A stretch of DNA of 64,000 bases from Candidatus Thiodiazotropha sp. CDECU1 (GCF_963455295.1 NZ_OY734020.1:3100001-3164000), one strand, 5' to 3'; shown: positions 39,359-48,335, numbered from the stretch's first letter. The notes: generated by a model not told the origin, from the letters alone. Program-made: numbers and translations.

Positions 39359-40375
39359 TTAAGCCATAACGAGACGATAATTCCGTAAAACTGCCCGTTG
39401 GCCTCGGTGCCAATTTTTTTCCTGTTCATGAGCAAAGGCTTTGATTCGATCGATTGCACCCAATACCGAGAAGTAATTTCGGTTATAGTGACTGACGCTT
39501 TTTAGCCAGGCATCCGGATTCAAGCCGATTCTCTCCAGGAGAGGTGCGAGATCACTTGGGATTGCGCCTTTTTTGTCTTCTCGTATGGCGCGTCCTGTCC
39601 AATCTACGAGGTGCAGGTAGTCTTTGAGGTCAAATTCGATATGTTTCGCGGTCTTCTTACCTCTCGCTCTTTTAAACGGATGAAGGGTTGTCGGTTGTTT
39701 TCGTACCTGTTTGGCTTTGTGTCTGTTCTGACGTTCAGCATAGGCCTCGATACGCTCTTGGATTGAGGTGAAGTCCGAGCGCTCCGGTGTCTTTGCCAAT
39801 CCGGCCCGAATGGGATTGAGGTCCACATAGCTCATGCAGGTCAACAGTGCTCCTTCATCAAGCAGGGCCTGGCTCTTGAAACGACCTTCCCAGAACCTGC
39901 CTTTGCACTGGTCCTCCGCATTGGCATGCTGGGCCAGGTATTCGTTCATGCAGCGCATGAACCAGCTGATATCGTAAAGGCGCAATCGCCACTTTTCAAT
40001 CAACTCTGAGAGTGCTGCCCATTCCGCTCTGCTCATCATGTCACCAGCCAGATAGCGATCTGCCAGCATATGGCCTTTATATAACCGCATCCATTGTTCA
40101 ATGACTTGCTTATCCGTCCACCCTTTGGCCCTCTCTGCGTCCACATGCAGTACAACATGGTAGTGATTGGACATGATGGCGTAGGCGCAGATGTCGATGG
40201 CGAAGATTTCCACCAATTCTCTCATTCGATCCAGCACCCATTGGCGTCGATGCTCAAAGCTTTGGCCGGTATAGGGATCTGCTCCGCATAGCCAGGCACG
40301 GCGTACGCAGCGGGAGATACAGTGGTAGTAAGGGGTGGCTTCCAGGCTGATTAGGGTTTCTCGTGCACGTGTCAT
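39359..40375 (-). CDS. REP-associated tyrosine transposase (RAYT, IS200/IS605-like Y1 family)
   Basis: 338 residues. HUH motif HYH in SNHYHVVLHVD near residue 72; the FWEGRFKSQALLDEGALL and MSYVDLNPIRAGL signatures, the latter containing the candidate catalytic tyrosine, are typical of RAYTs. RAYTs are single-copy host-borne Y1 enzymes that mobilise REP-type hairpins. The start at 40375 is preferred because GGAGG lies 5 bp upstream. The gene is bracketed by GGGACACCCG motifs in opposite orientation and appears to have inserted into or truncated the neighbouring DUF3800-like gene. Confidence 0.9.
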   Translation of the reverse strand: MTRARETLISLEATPYYHCISRCVRRAWLCGADPYTGQSFEHRRQWVLDRMRELVEIFAIDICAYAIMSNHYHVVLHVDAERAKGWTDKQVIEQWMRLYKGHMLADRYLAGDMMSRAEWAALSELIEKWRLRLYDISWFMRCMNEYLAQHANAEDQCKGRFWEGRFKSQALLDEGALLTCMSYVDLNPIRAGLAKTPERSDFTSIQERIEAYAERQNRHKAKQVRKQPTTLHPFKRARGKKTAKHIEFDLKDYLHLVDWTGRAIREDKKGAIPSDLAPLLERIGLNPDAWLKSVSHYNRNYFSVLGAIDRIKAFAHEQEKNWHRGQRAVLRNYRLVMA

Positions 40376-40465
40376 CACAACCTCCTTGTTGTTTTCGATG
40401 AGCGCTTTAAATCCTATCGTGACCGTAACTTTTTAGCAAAATTTTTACGGGTGTCCCTGCTTTTT

Positions 40466-40921
40466 ATGAATAAGACCGAGAGAGTTAGTTTTGCTACCAG
40501 GGCTCATAGCCTATGTTCAAAAGAACCTGATATTTACCTAAAGACAATCACCGTAGAAAAGAAAAACGTACAACCTCACATCAGAGGTGACTGTAATAAG
40601 CTTTATAATTACATGATACGGTTACTTCTAATCGAGGATATGATTAATTTTGAACAAGTGACTTTTTCCCCTGACCCTAGGTCTATTAAAGTTGAAAGTG
40701 GAAATAGCCTACACGATTATCTGCAAACTACAATATGGTTTGATTGTAATTCTTCCACAACACTTATCACCATGCCCCTTGATAGTGCCTCTTCGAAATC
40801 GGTTCAGTTTGCTGATATGTTATCTGGTGCTGTCCAGTCACATTTTGAAGACGGTAATTCAAAGCCACACTCAATACTATTACCTAAATTATCTTGTAAA
40901 ACACTATTTTTTACTCATTGA
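40466..40921 (+). pseudogene. N-terminally truncated DUF3800-like protein
   Basis: About 150 residues resembling the C-terminal half of DUF3800 proteins, which are RNase H-like: DIYLKTITVEKKNVQPHI, then a VQFADMLSGAVQSHFED-like segment that corresponds to the family's QxADxLAG motif. The usual N-terminal DESGD region is absent. The open frame begins exactly at the CGGGTGTCCC motif of the RAYT unit, so the 5' half was probably lost there. The ATG at 40466 could still give a short product. The KAP NTPase gene follows after 54 bp. Confidence 0.45.
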
Positions 40922-40975
40922 TTTATTGCATGTTTTTTATGCTTTTAGACCAAACTTTTGGAGTTGAAATAAACT

Positions 40976-42301
40976 ATGAAAATAATTCCACCCGGAGTTG
41001 ATATTAATGATTTTAATGGATTTACACCTGAAAGGGATATATTCAACCGGGCTGAATATGCGAAGAAACTAACAGAAATTATCCGCAATACAGATGATGA
41101 ATTAGTAGTTGGCTTAGATGCTCCTTGGGGTGAAGGCAAAACCACATTTGTAAAAATGTGGAGAGGTATGCTTCATGATCAGAATCTGGAAAGTATTTAT
41201 TTTGATGCGTTTAAGAATGATTTTTTTGAAGATCCTCTTTTAGCTCTCATAGGTGAAATAAATGTGTTAATCGAAAATCTCGATAATGAGATCAAAGATG
41301 AATTCAATTCAAAAGCTGTCGGTGTATTAAAAGCAATAGGTAAGGCTAGTATTCGCATTGGTCTAAGGGCTGCCACTGCCGGAGTACTAGATGATACTGC
41401 ATTAGAAAGCGCAGGCGTAGAAGGAGAAGCCACTAGCATTACCGACAAATATATAACTGAACGCATTGACAATATAGAGAAAGATAAGTCAGCAATTGAA
41501 CATTTTAAAATCGTTCTTGAAAAAATTGTTAATACGCTAGATAAAAATACTAAGCTGATATTCATCGTTGATGAACTTGATAGGTGTAAACCTTCCTTTG
41601 CTTTAGATTTATTAGAAAAAATAAAGCATATATTTTCAATTCCTAATATTGTTTTTATTCTTGTTATGAATAAAGACCAAATGTCCGAAATAATCAAGTC
41701 ACGCTATGGCTCAGGAATTGATTCAACTAAATATCTACAAAAATTCATTCATATTTGGACAGGCCTACCAAAAGCTAAAGAACAACATAGTAATGATGCT
41801 AGATATTATTTAACTCACTGCTTAACGAAAATGGGGTATGATTTTAGCACTGACAACGACGGCCTCTCTGTAGATTTATTTTCACAACTGATTGATCACT
41901 ATGATATGTCATTTCGTGAAATCGAGCGTAGCCTTACTAACTTTGCGATACTATACAACATAACAGAAGGTCGCCTTGTGCGTGATTATGACGTCATTGC
42001 TGTGTATTTGTCCGTTATCAAAGTTATGTTCCCAAGTAGCTTTTCCAAGATTAGAAATGGGACACTACCTTATATTGATGTAGTAAAAGAAACAGAGCTC
42101 GAGACCTTCACAATAGACTACTGGCATGGAAAACCAGAAGGCCACTTTTTAAAATGGTTATTGAGGTATCACATCTCAGATGACGAAGATGTAGAATCAC
42201 TAATAAATGAGGATAAGAATTATGCTAACCATAGGCATAGACATGAGAGAGTCGCAGTATCGTATCTTTCCAAATTACTTGATTCTTTTAGAAACCACTA
42301 A
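40976..42301 (+). CDS. KAP family P-loop NTPase
   Basis: 441 residues, AT-rich codons. Walker A APWGEGKTT at 49-57 and Walker B LIFIVDELDRCKP at 194-206, the hallmark pair of KAP NTPases (VDELDRC). Between them is an insertion with a weakly hydrophobic stretch but no convincing membrane helices. KAP NTPases include the plasmid F phage-exclusion protein PifA, so a defence role is plausible. It may have worked with the truncated DUF3800-like gene upstream. Opposite-strand frames are shadows. Confidence 0.85.
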   Translation: MKIIPPGVDINDFNGFTPERDIFNRAEYAKKLTEIIRNTDDELVVGLDAPWGEGKTTFVKMWRGMLHDQNLESIYFDAFKNDFFEDPLLALIGEINVLIENLDNEIKDEFNSKAVGVLKAIGKASIRIGLRAATAGVLDDTALESAGVEGEATSITDKYITERIDNIEKDKSAIEHFKIVLEKIVNTLDKNTKLIFIVDELDRCKPSFALDLLEKIKHIFSIPNIVFILVMNKDQMSEIIKSRYGSGIDSTKYLQKFIHIWTGLPKAKEQHSNDARYYLTHCLTKMGYDFSTDNDGLSVDLFSQLIDHYDMSFREIERSLTNFAILYNITEGRLVRDYDVIAVYLSVIKVMFPSSFSKIRNGTLPYIDVVKETELETFTIDYWHGKPEGHFLKWLLRYHISDDEDVESLINEDKNYANHRHRHERVAVSYLSKLLDSFRNH

Positions 42302-42416
42302 TGTAACATTATAGATGGCAATATATCACCGTTGAGATCTTCTTACCTATGGAAGGAATGCTGTTTCTACCTATCCAAACTACTCGCTTCATTCAGAAAC
42401 TACTACCATCATCAAT

Positions 42417-42854
42417 TTAAACGTTTGTTCTTTTCTCAAAATTATCTCGATCTGTTTCAATAATTTTTGTCATACTTGTTGCTTCACTAACCATCAAATC
42501 TACTATCGATATTTCCTGCTCTATTTCTGATAGAGACTTGCCATCGTTGTAGTTAGACCAGTGAACGTGTAGACCCTCTATTTCATCGACCTCTCTTTTC
42601 ATTTTTAATAGTGTATTGTTAAGTAATTCTTTTTTTTCAATATTCATATCTTTTCCATATGCACTCAATAGGTTATGTAATTCTATATAATTGAAGTACT
42701 GAATAGTCTTTACCTCAAGTATTCTTTGCAGAAGCACCGTTCGTTTATTTTCTTCCTTTTGTTTGTTGCTAACTTTCCATTGCCATATTGGGATTCCTAT
42801 AGATACAAATAGTGCAATAAAAGATACAACTAGAGCCCAAACTTCTATTTCCAT
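42417..42854 (-). CDS. Small membrane-anchored coiled protein, function unknown
   Basis: 145 residues. An N-terminal membrane helix (VWALVVSFIALFVSIGIPIW) is followed by a charged helical, partly coiled-coil cytoplasmic part. No family recognised. It lies 29 bp downstream of the 274-residue membrane protein on the same strand; the two likely form one operon. Confidence 0.65.
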   Translation of the reverse strand: MEIEVWALVVSFIALFVSIGIPIWQWKVSNKQKEENKRTVLLQRILEVKTIQYFNYIELHNLLSAYGKDMNIEKKELLNNTLLKMKREVDEIEGLHVHWSNYNDGKSLSEIEQEISIVDLMVSEATSMTKIIETDRDNFEKRTNV

Positions 42855-42883
42855 ATATATTCCAATATTTTGTCGTGATTAAG

Positions 42884-43708
42884 TTAATCATTTGATATTT
42901 CTATTATAGTATTCCTCCATTGCTTAATAGATATCTTAGGAAATTTTTTTATAATAAGCTTATCTTGACCATTTTTCTTCGCAACTTTATAAATCCCCCC
43001 TACTTGTTCTGTCATTGGAAGTCTTAACCCTAATTCTTCACAAGCTTGTTGCGTCTTTTTCCTTGACAAATACTCTACATTAGATTTGAAAGTATAAAAT
43101 ACTCCATCTAAAGGAGGGATTATAAATATAGTCTTATACAACAAATCATTATTAATTATCATTTCTATTTCCCATAATGTTCCTTCTTTATATGATGGTA
43201 TAATTAAAATAAAAAGTGAACCAATTGAAAGTCTTTCAACTTGTGCTTTCCATTCATTTTCGTCTACTAGAATCCTACCTGCCCCTCTATGTTCGCCAGG
43301 CTTTCCTAGTGCAACAAATTCATATTTTCTTTGTAGCGATTTAGAAATTAACATTTCAATATCATCTGACGCATCATAACTAAATCCAACTTCCGAGAAC
43401 ATATTCATCCATTCTGTGTTGATAAAATACTTATTAGTAGAATCGAAAGGCCGCAAGTACATAACAAGATTACTGGGAATGGCTTGTGTCTTACTTTCCA
43501 CTAATGCTTGAACACGCTTGTGCTTTAAATACATCATGTGTTCATCATGTATACTAACAAACCACCAGCCCACAAATAGAACAACAAATGAAGCAACAGA
43601 TGCTTGGATTAATATTAATAATCCATAGCCTTTCGCAAATGCATCAATACCAGTGAAGAGGACGTAAAGCCCATAAAATATGAAAGTCATTCCCAATATT
43701 TTGAACAT
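42884..43708 (-). CDS. Two-helix membrane protein with possible TIR/SLOG-like domain
   Basis: 274 residues. Two N-terminal membrane helices (about 5-22 and 32-50) precede a cytoplasmic domain. That domain holds YLRPFDS (about 103), FVALGKPGEHRGAGRILV (about 150-168) and SLFILIIPSYKEGTLWEIEMI (about 185-205). This pattern of a central alternating fold with a WE-containing helix recalls TIR- or SLOG-type nucleotide-processing domains and a widespread unnamed membrane family. The fold assignment is inference. First gene of a two-gene minus-strand operon within the defence-rich island. Confidence 0.65.
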   Translation of the reverse strand: MFKILGMTFIFYGLYVLFTGIDAFAKGYGLLILIQASVASFVVLFVGWWFVSIHDEHMMYLKHKRVQALVESKTQAIPSNLVMYLRPFDSTNKYFINTEWMNMFSEVGFSYDASDDIEMLISKSLQRKYEFVALGKPGEHRGAGRILVDENEWKAQVERLSIGSLFILIIPSYKEGTLWEIEMIINNDLLYKTIFIIPPLDGVFYTFKSNVEYLSRKKTQQACEELGLRLPMTEQVGGIYKVAKKNGQDKLIIKKFPKISIKQWRNTIIEISND

Positions 43709-44000
43709 ATTTATGTTCCTTACGATTTTATTTAGTGTATAAATTAAGATATTAAATATATACAGATTCCGTTTAAAAAATATTTGCTTACCCTTATATA
43801 ATAAGTATTTAGATATCTACATTAATACCATCGCTTGTTTTCTGGAGTGGGTCTGCAATTTTGCAGAGGCATTTTGATTGCCTCCAACCTGCTTGTTGGC
43901 AGTCCTCGCCGCCACCATTGCCCTCTGGGTCTTCCCATGTGTATTGTGTAGTATTTATTAATCATGGTTTGATTTCAGCACAAAGTATAGGATTTTACAG
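43709..44000. other. AT-rich gap, divergent promoters likely
   Basis: It separates the minus-strand membrane pair from a plus-strand small gene and is very AT-rich near 43720-43830. No RNA gene or repeat is evident. Confidence 0.35.
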
Positions 44001-44435
44001 ATGTTTAAAGATAATTGGATTAAAAAAATTAATAGCAGGGATTGGATTCATCGGGACATATCATTAACTGAACCCAGTCAACTCCATACCCAAATTGTTA
44101 CTATCCTAGAAACTACTGCTAAAGATGCTCATGATATGACTAATAATGGCGATGATGAGCACCGCATTTTAGAACATACTAAACACCGTTTAGTTAAGCC
44201 CCATCTAGAAAATATCAGAGTTTCATATTCAGCAATGTATACCGCTTATAAGGCTTTAGTCGATGAAAGAAGACAAGAAGCTAAGGCTGATATGGTAGAA
44301 AGAATTAGGTATCTAATTTTCAGAATACTGACTGCTATCGGTATAGCTGTTGTCGTGATGTGGACTTACTACCTAGCCGGGGAATGGGGGATAGAGCTAC
44401 CAATGACTAGAGCGGTATTAGGGGCGACATTCTAG
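44001..44435 (+). CDS. Small protein with C-terminal membrane helix, function unknown
   Basis: 144 residues: a soluble helical N-terminal part (LHTQIVTILETTAKDAHDM) and one membrane helix (ILTAIGIAVVVMWTYYLAG) at about 113-131. No family recognised. Stand-alone in the island. Confidence 0.55.
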   Translation: MFKDNWIKKINSRDWIHRDISLTEPSQLHTQIVTILETTAKDAHDMTNNGDDEHRILEHTKHRLVKPHLENIRVSYSAMYTAYKALVDERRQEAKADMVERIRYLIFRILTAIGIAVVVMWTYYLAGEWGIELPMTRAVLGATF

Positions 44436-44528
44436 ACTCTAGTATTTATTTGAACGGGGATAATTATATGGTTAGTAAGAAGGAATAACCTTCCGCTAGA
44501 TGTAGCAAATGCGGCTTGGTCACTAGCG

Positions 44529-44693
44529 ATGTTGGATATACTGGACAACAATGCTACAACAGTACTGAAGGGGAACGGTGTAGAGGAACATTCGAATTTA
44601 TATCATGATGATAAGTGGAAAGAATGTCCTAACTGTAGTGGAACTGAAAGAATCGAAAGTAAGAGCTGTTCTCAATGCAATGGCTTTGGTTAG
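44529..44693 (+). CDS. Possible 54-residue zinc-ribbon protein
   Basis: A short frame encoding two DnaJ-type knuckles at its C-terminus, CPNCSG and CSQCNGFG, just before a TAG stop. The N-terminus is unclear because the frame is open upstream to a TGA near 44450 with no good start other than the ATG at 44529. The paired CxxCxG motifs are unlikely by chance, so it is either a small gene or the tail of a decayed one. Confidence 0.35.
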   Translation: MLDILDNNATTVLKGNGVEEHSNLYHDDKWKECPNCSGTERIESKSCSQCNGFG

Positions 44694-44740
44694 CTGTATA
44701 GAAGATAGAACTAAAAAAAACACCGCCATACACCCACGGA

Positions 44741-44762
44741 ATAGCCCCGCTAAGGGGGCTAT
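44741..44762. terminator. Strong hairpin, possible terminator
   Basis: ATAGCCCC / GGGGCTAT stem of 8 bp with a short loop. No long U-tract follows on either strand, so termination is only possible. It lies just before the 60-bp repeat at 44778. Confidence 0.4.
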
Positions 44763-44777
44763 CTCTTCTCGTCAATG

Positions 44778-44837
44778 GGTAAGTATAGGGTAAGACCTAA
44801 TTGCTGCAAATTCACTGCAATACAGGGCCTTGCTGTG
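44778..44837. repeat. 60-bp diverged direct repeat, copy A
   Basis: About three quarters identical to 50790-50849 with no gaps. Shared blocks include TAAGACC, AATTCACTGC and TTGCTG. Both copies lie next to a hairpin. The pair encloses the XRE regulator and the cassette array. Confidence 0.6.
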
Positions 44838-45096
44838 CCTTTAACGTACCATGTCACCAGTTATCAAACACTCTGAGACCGTGTCAAAGAAACCCATATA
44901 CAACCCATCGTTTGGTATTTTATCAGCCTGCCTCACTTTTAGGGACTACAGAAATCAACACAGGCGTGCAACCATGTCCCTTTTTATAGGAGCAAGTAAA
45001 TCACACGCATGTATGAGACGGGTTTCTTGCTGGCTCTGTAATTACTCAGCCCCTTTTTTATCGTGTCAACAAACTGTAACGCATGTGTTTTCTGAT

Positions 45097-45345
45097 TCAG
45101 TGCTTGAACGCGATCCCTGGAGCGCTGTTCTCTGTGCCTTCGGTGAATATGATTCCTTCACTCTCTAAAGCTTCTCTGACAGGTTCTAACACAGATCGGT
45201 GAACAGTTGCGCCGTTCTCGAACTTACAAAGCGACTGGGGAGTCGTCTTGCCGGCTTTGGCTGTTTGTCTTAGTCCCCACCCCAGAGAGCCTCGGGCGGC
45301 CTTAAGCTGTCTGATTGTGAAAGGCGGTTGATACCACATAGCCAT
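45097..45345 (-). CDS. Small XRE-like HTH regulator
   Basis: 82 residues resembling phage-type helix-turn-helix regulators (IRQLKAARGSLGWGLRQTAK, then SLCKFENGATVHRSVLEPVREALESEGIIF). AAGGAG precedes the ATG by 5-6 bp. It is divergent from the first cassette gene and may control neighbouring island genes. Confidence 0.7.
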   Translation of the reverse strand: MAMWYQPPFTIRQLKAARGSLGWGLRQTAKAGKTTPQSLCKFENGATVHRSVLEPVREALESEGIIFTEGTENSAPGIAFKH

Positions 45346-45398
45346 GATTGCTCCTTTTTACCGAACAAATAATTCATTACATCTGTTTAATTGAGCAT

Positions 45399-45493
45399 AC
45401 ACCACAAGGGGTAGATAGTGTATATCTGACACTAAGATAAGATACTTTACAGTCCAGGGCATGAAGTCGGTACCCCTGGTGGAGTTGTGGTAT
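45399..45493. repeat. Bulged inverted repeat before the first cassette
   Basis: Arms ACCACAAGGGGTA (45401-45413) and TACCCC..TTGTGGT (45471-45491), with an 8-nt bulge on the right side. Size and bulged layout recall an attC site, but the GTTRRRY core is poor (GTTGTGG). It could also be an operator for the adjacent XRE regulator. Confidence 0.35.
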
Positions 45494-45813
45494 AAAATGA
45501 TAATTAAAGAGCCGGCAATATAATCACAAGTCAGCAATAAAAAATTGAACGCACGAAAGTTTGCATTTTTCTCTATTTATTTTGGCATCGCCGTAGGTGT
45601 TGCTGCTTTCTTTTTATTCCTTCTTAAAACAACACCGATCGATATTGATGAATCAATTTCACCTGAAATCTTCGCAAGTTATGGAAGTCTAGTGGGGGGA
45701 GTCGTGGGCCCATTCTTTGCGTTAGCGGGCGTACTCTTGCTGTTAACGAGTCTTATTGAGTCGAAGCAAGCATTCATTAAACAGCAGATTGAGAATAGGT
45801 TTTTTCAACTAAT

Positions 45814-47547
45814 GAGCCTGTCGAAAAACCTGATTTCGGAAAATAGATTTCCCTATGATCAATTTTTGACAAAGCTTTTTCATTGTTTTACTGATTAATC
45901 AACTTCTTTAATTGTTGCACCAAACTTTGTTTCATTCTCGATTCTAAGTCCATTCCCATCCATACCGGTGGATCTTCAGGATATTGTGTAACATCATCAT
46001 CAATTTCCATTGACCGTCAACTTTCCTTTTGCCTCTATAGCTGAACCGATTGATCCCAATGGCATCAGTGAGATGGCCAAACACCGGTTCAACCGTACCT
46101 AATCGTTGACTGTAGATATGGCGGCCTCTTGGGCTATCGATCTTACGCTTCATCCGTTCGAGGATTCCCGCCTTCTGTTCCTGCGTGATATCCAGTGTGA
46201 CATTGATCTGCCTTGGTGTATGCTGGGCCTCGTTTCTCAGGCAGCGTTTCCTCAAGCCGCAGTTGTCGCAGTCTTGTTCGTAGCCCTGGAACTGCATGAA
46301 CAGGTGATGGCCGATTCTTGCCCGACGGGCTTTTAGCCACATTGCCTTTCCGGCAGGACACCGGCAAGTCTCGTTATTGCGGTCAACCTTAAACTCGCTC
46401 TGGCTGAACCGTTCCTTCTCTTTACGCTTGTTTCTCTCTTTCGATGCCTTGTGATCCTTGAACCGGGGGTCGCGGGCGCGAAAGCCGGTGTCCGCCAGAT
46501 AGCCGTCTATGCCTTCGGCTTCCAGGTATTCCAGGGTATCCCGGTTGTGGTATCCCGAGTCGGCAGTGATCTTGGTCTTTTGCAGTTTCCTCTCTTCTTT
46601 GGGGCTGCTCTCTTTGAAGGTCTCCCTGATCCCTTCTATTACGGGCTTGAGCAGACCATGTTCCTGGCCTTGCCCAAAGGCTTCGGCGTGCACGACCACC
46701 TGGTGTAGACTGTCGGCGGCGGCAACGCCGGTGTAGCCCTGGATAACCCCGTGGCTGGTCTTCATCTTGGCGCTTTCGTTGTCGGTGATGTTGCTTTTGA
46801 CCCTCTTCCCGCTTGTGCCCTTGCGCTCGGGCTCGGTGTCCAGGTGCTGTTTGATCTTACGTGAGGCTGCTCGCAGCTTTTTGATCTGCTCTTGCTCTCG
46901 CTCGTAGATATCCGGTTGTTGTTCCGCTGTATCCTGCTCACGATGGCGTTGCAGCATGCGTCGCACCGCGCGATCGATCTTCTGTCGTTTCTTCTTCAGT
47001 TCAGCATGTGTGCCGCTCCAGCTCTTGGACGCGTTTGAGGGCAGCTTGCAGCCATCAACGGCGAACATCTCTTTACCGATCAGGCCTAACCGATCACACA
47101 CCAATACGACTTGTCCAAACAGGTCGGCTATCGTATCAGGGGCGCGGGAGATGAAATCTGCTACTGTACTGTGGTCGGGTTGCAGGTCTGCCGACAGCGC
47201 CATGAACACGATATTCTCGCGACATAGGCGTTCGATCTGACGGCTGCTGGTAATGCCCTTGGAATAGGCAAGAATGATGATCTTTAACAGCAGTTTGGGA
47301 TCATAGGCAGGCCGGCCTGTGCTGTCGTTTTGATACTGTTGGTCAAATGCGCTTATATCAAGCTCGTTATCGATCAGGTAGGAGAGGGAGTATTCGAAAC
47401 TGCCCGGCAGGATTTGTTTCTCATAGGACACGGGCAGCATTTTCATCTGATCGTAGTTGTAATCCTTATAACGTGCCATCTTCCTTTCTCCATGCACCGT
47501 TATTGTCTATGTGATTTTATCGGATTATGGGGTTTTCCGACAGCCTC
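45814..47547 (-). mobile_element. IS1182 family insertion sequence
   Basis: 1734 bp. Imperfect terminal inverted repeats begin GAGCCTGTCGAAAAACC (left) and GAGGCTGTCGGAAAACC (right, reversed). A 3-bp AAT flanks both ends (45811-45813, 47548-47550). It carries one intact transposase gene and interrupts the abortive-infection cassette. The near-intact interrupted reading frame suggests a recent insertion. Confidence 0.9.
45944..47479 (-). CDS. IS1182 family transposase
   Basis: 511 residues from the ATG at 47479, preceded by GAAAGGAAG; an upstream in-frame start at 47497 lies within the ribosome-binding region. N-terminal DUF772-type domain (GRPAYDPKLLLKIIILAYS), then a DDE domain with FAVDGCKLPSNASK, TADSGYHN and the C-terminal RLGTVEPVFGHLTDAIGINR containing the catalytic glutamate. 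A cysteine-rich insert (CRCPAGKAMW, CDNCGLRKRC) is typical of the family. Full length. Confidence 0.93.
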   Translation of the reverse strand: MARYKDYNYDQMKMLPVSYEKQILPGSFEYSLSYLIDNELDISAFDQQYQNDSTGRPAYDPKLLLKIIILAYSKGITSSRQIERLCRENIVFMALSADLQPDHSTVADFISRAPDTIADLFGQVVLVCDRLGLIGKEMFAVDGCKLPSNASKSWSGTHAELKKKRQKIDRAVRRMLQRHREQDTAEQQPDIYEREQEQIKKLRAASRKIKQHLDTEPERKGTSGKRVKSNITDNESAKMKTSHGVIQGYTGVAAADSLHQVVVHAEAFGQGQEHGLLKPVIEGIRETFKESSPKEERKLQKTKITADSGYHNRDTLEYLEAEGIDGYLADTGFRARDPRFKDHKASKERNKRKEKERFSQSEFKVDRNNETCRCPAGKAMWLKARRARIGHHLFMQFQGYEQDCDNCGLRKRCLRNEAQHTPRQINVTLDITQEQKAGILERMKRKIDSPRGRHIYSQRLGTVEPVFGHLTDAIGINRFSYRGKRKVDGQWKLMMMLHNILKIHRYGWEWT

Positions 47548-48244
47548 AATAGCAATCCATAGGGAAAACTCAGGTCAAATCCAAATCGAAGACAGGACTG
47601 GTAAAAAGGTATTTATTACCTTGCTGCGTGAGCTGTACGAAAGTTACGATATTGCTCTTGTTGTATGTAAAACGCACTCTGTAGATACCATTCATGCGTC
47701 AAATATTGCCTACTTGGCGTTCTTCTATGGTGCCGTAGGAGATGTCTCGAAATCTATCTTGTCTAGTCGCCTTGGATCAAAATTCAATGAATCATTTCTG
47801 AACGATCTCTTTAAGAATTTTGAAGAACGGCGGCAATCAGTAGATAAAAATGCATTTCATTACAAAATATTCGACGGCCACCAATCAAGGTTGGGGCATT
47901 ATTATAGGCATCTTTTTCAATCAGTTAACTACATAAACGCGCAAAATACAGAAACGCTCAGCTATATTGAGAAATATCAATACATAAAAACCATGAGAGC
48001 ACAGCTTTCAACTCAGGAGCAAATGTTGCTTTTCTGGAATTCAGTGTCTGATATTGGTATGGATTGGGAAAAAGGCTCAAAGGTTGTGTTAGATAACGAT
48101 AAGCTGATAACAAAATACAATCTCATTAAGAATATTCCAGATGGGTATTCAAAATATATCTCGCCGAGAAAATATTATCCTTTAGTGGAATATGAGGGTC
48201 TTGAACAAAAACCTGTAGGGAGAGCCAGCCTTGAAGCAAGATAT

Positions 48245-48325
48245 TGCTAACAATGCCGTAAATGCGGACGCATTTTTAGTTCGCAGTGCCTATAATATAT
48301 GCGCCGGTTACGGCTGTGGTTAGGC
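48245..48325 (+). other. attC1 recombination site (integron cassette)
   Basis: 81 bp. R'' core TGCTAAC overlaps the stop codon of the abortive-infection gene; R' core is GTTAGGC (48319-48325). L''/L' pair perfectly as GCCGTAA / TTACGGC, and a second stem CGGACGCAT / ATGCGCCG leaves one extrahelical A. A bottom-strand hairpin with bulged bases is diagnostic of attC. Confidence 0.85.
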
Positions 48326-48335
48326 CAAAAGGAAA

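Larger units (their letters stand above)
45545..48250 (+). pseudogene. Putative phage abortive infection protein (AbiC-like), split by IS1182
   Basis: The 5' part (45545-45813, TTG start) encodes two membrane helices (FAFFSIYFGIAVGVAAFFLF and a GPFFALAGVLLLL segment) and IENRFFQL. The 3' part (47551-48250) continues with IAIHRENSGQIQIEDRTGKK and the family hallmark HQSRLGHYYRHLFQSV. Removing the IS and one copy of its AAT duplication restores one frame of about 323 residues, matching putAbiC proteins (two N-terminal membrane helices plus a helical domain). Such proteins are linked to phage-triggered growth arrest. The stop codon lies inside the R'' core of attC1, so this was an integron cassette. 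It is inactive as it stands. Confidence 0.85.
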
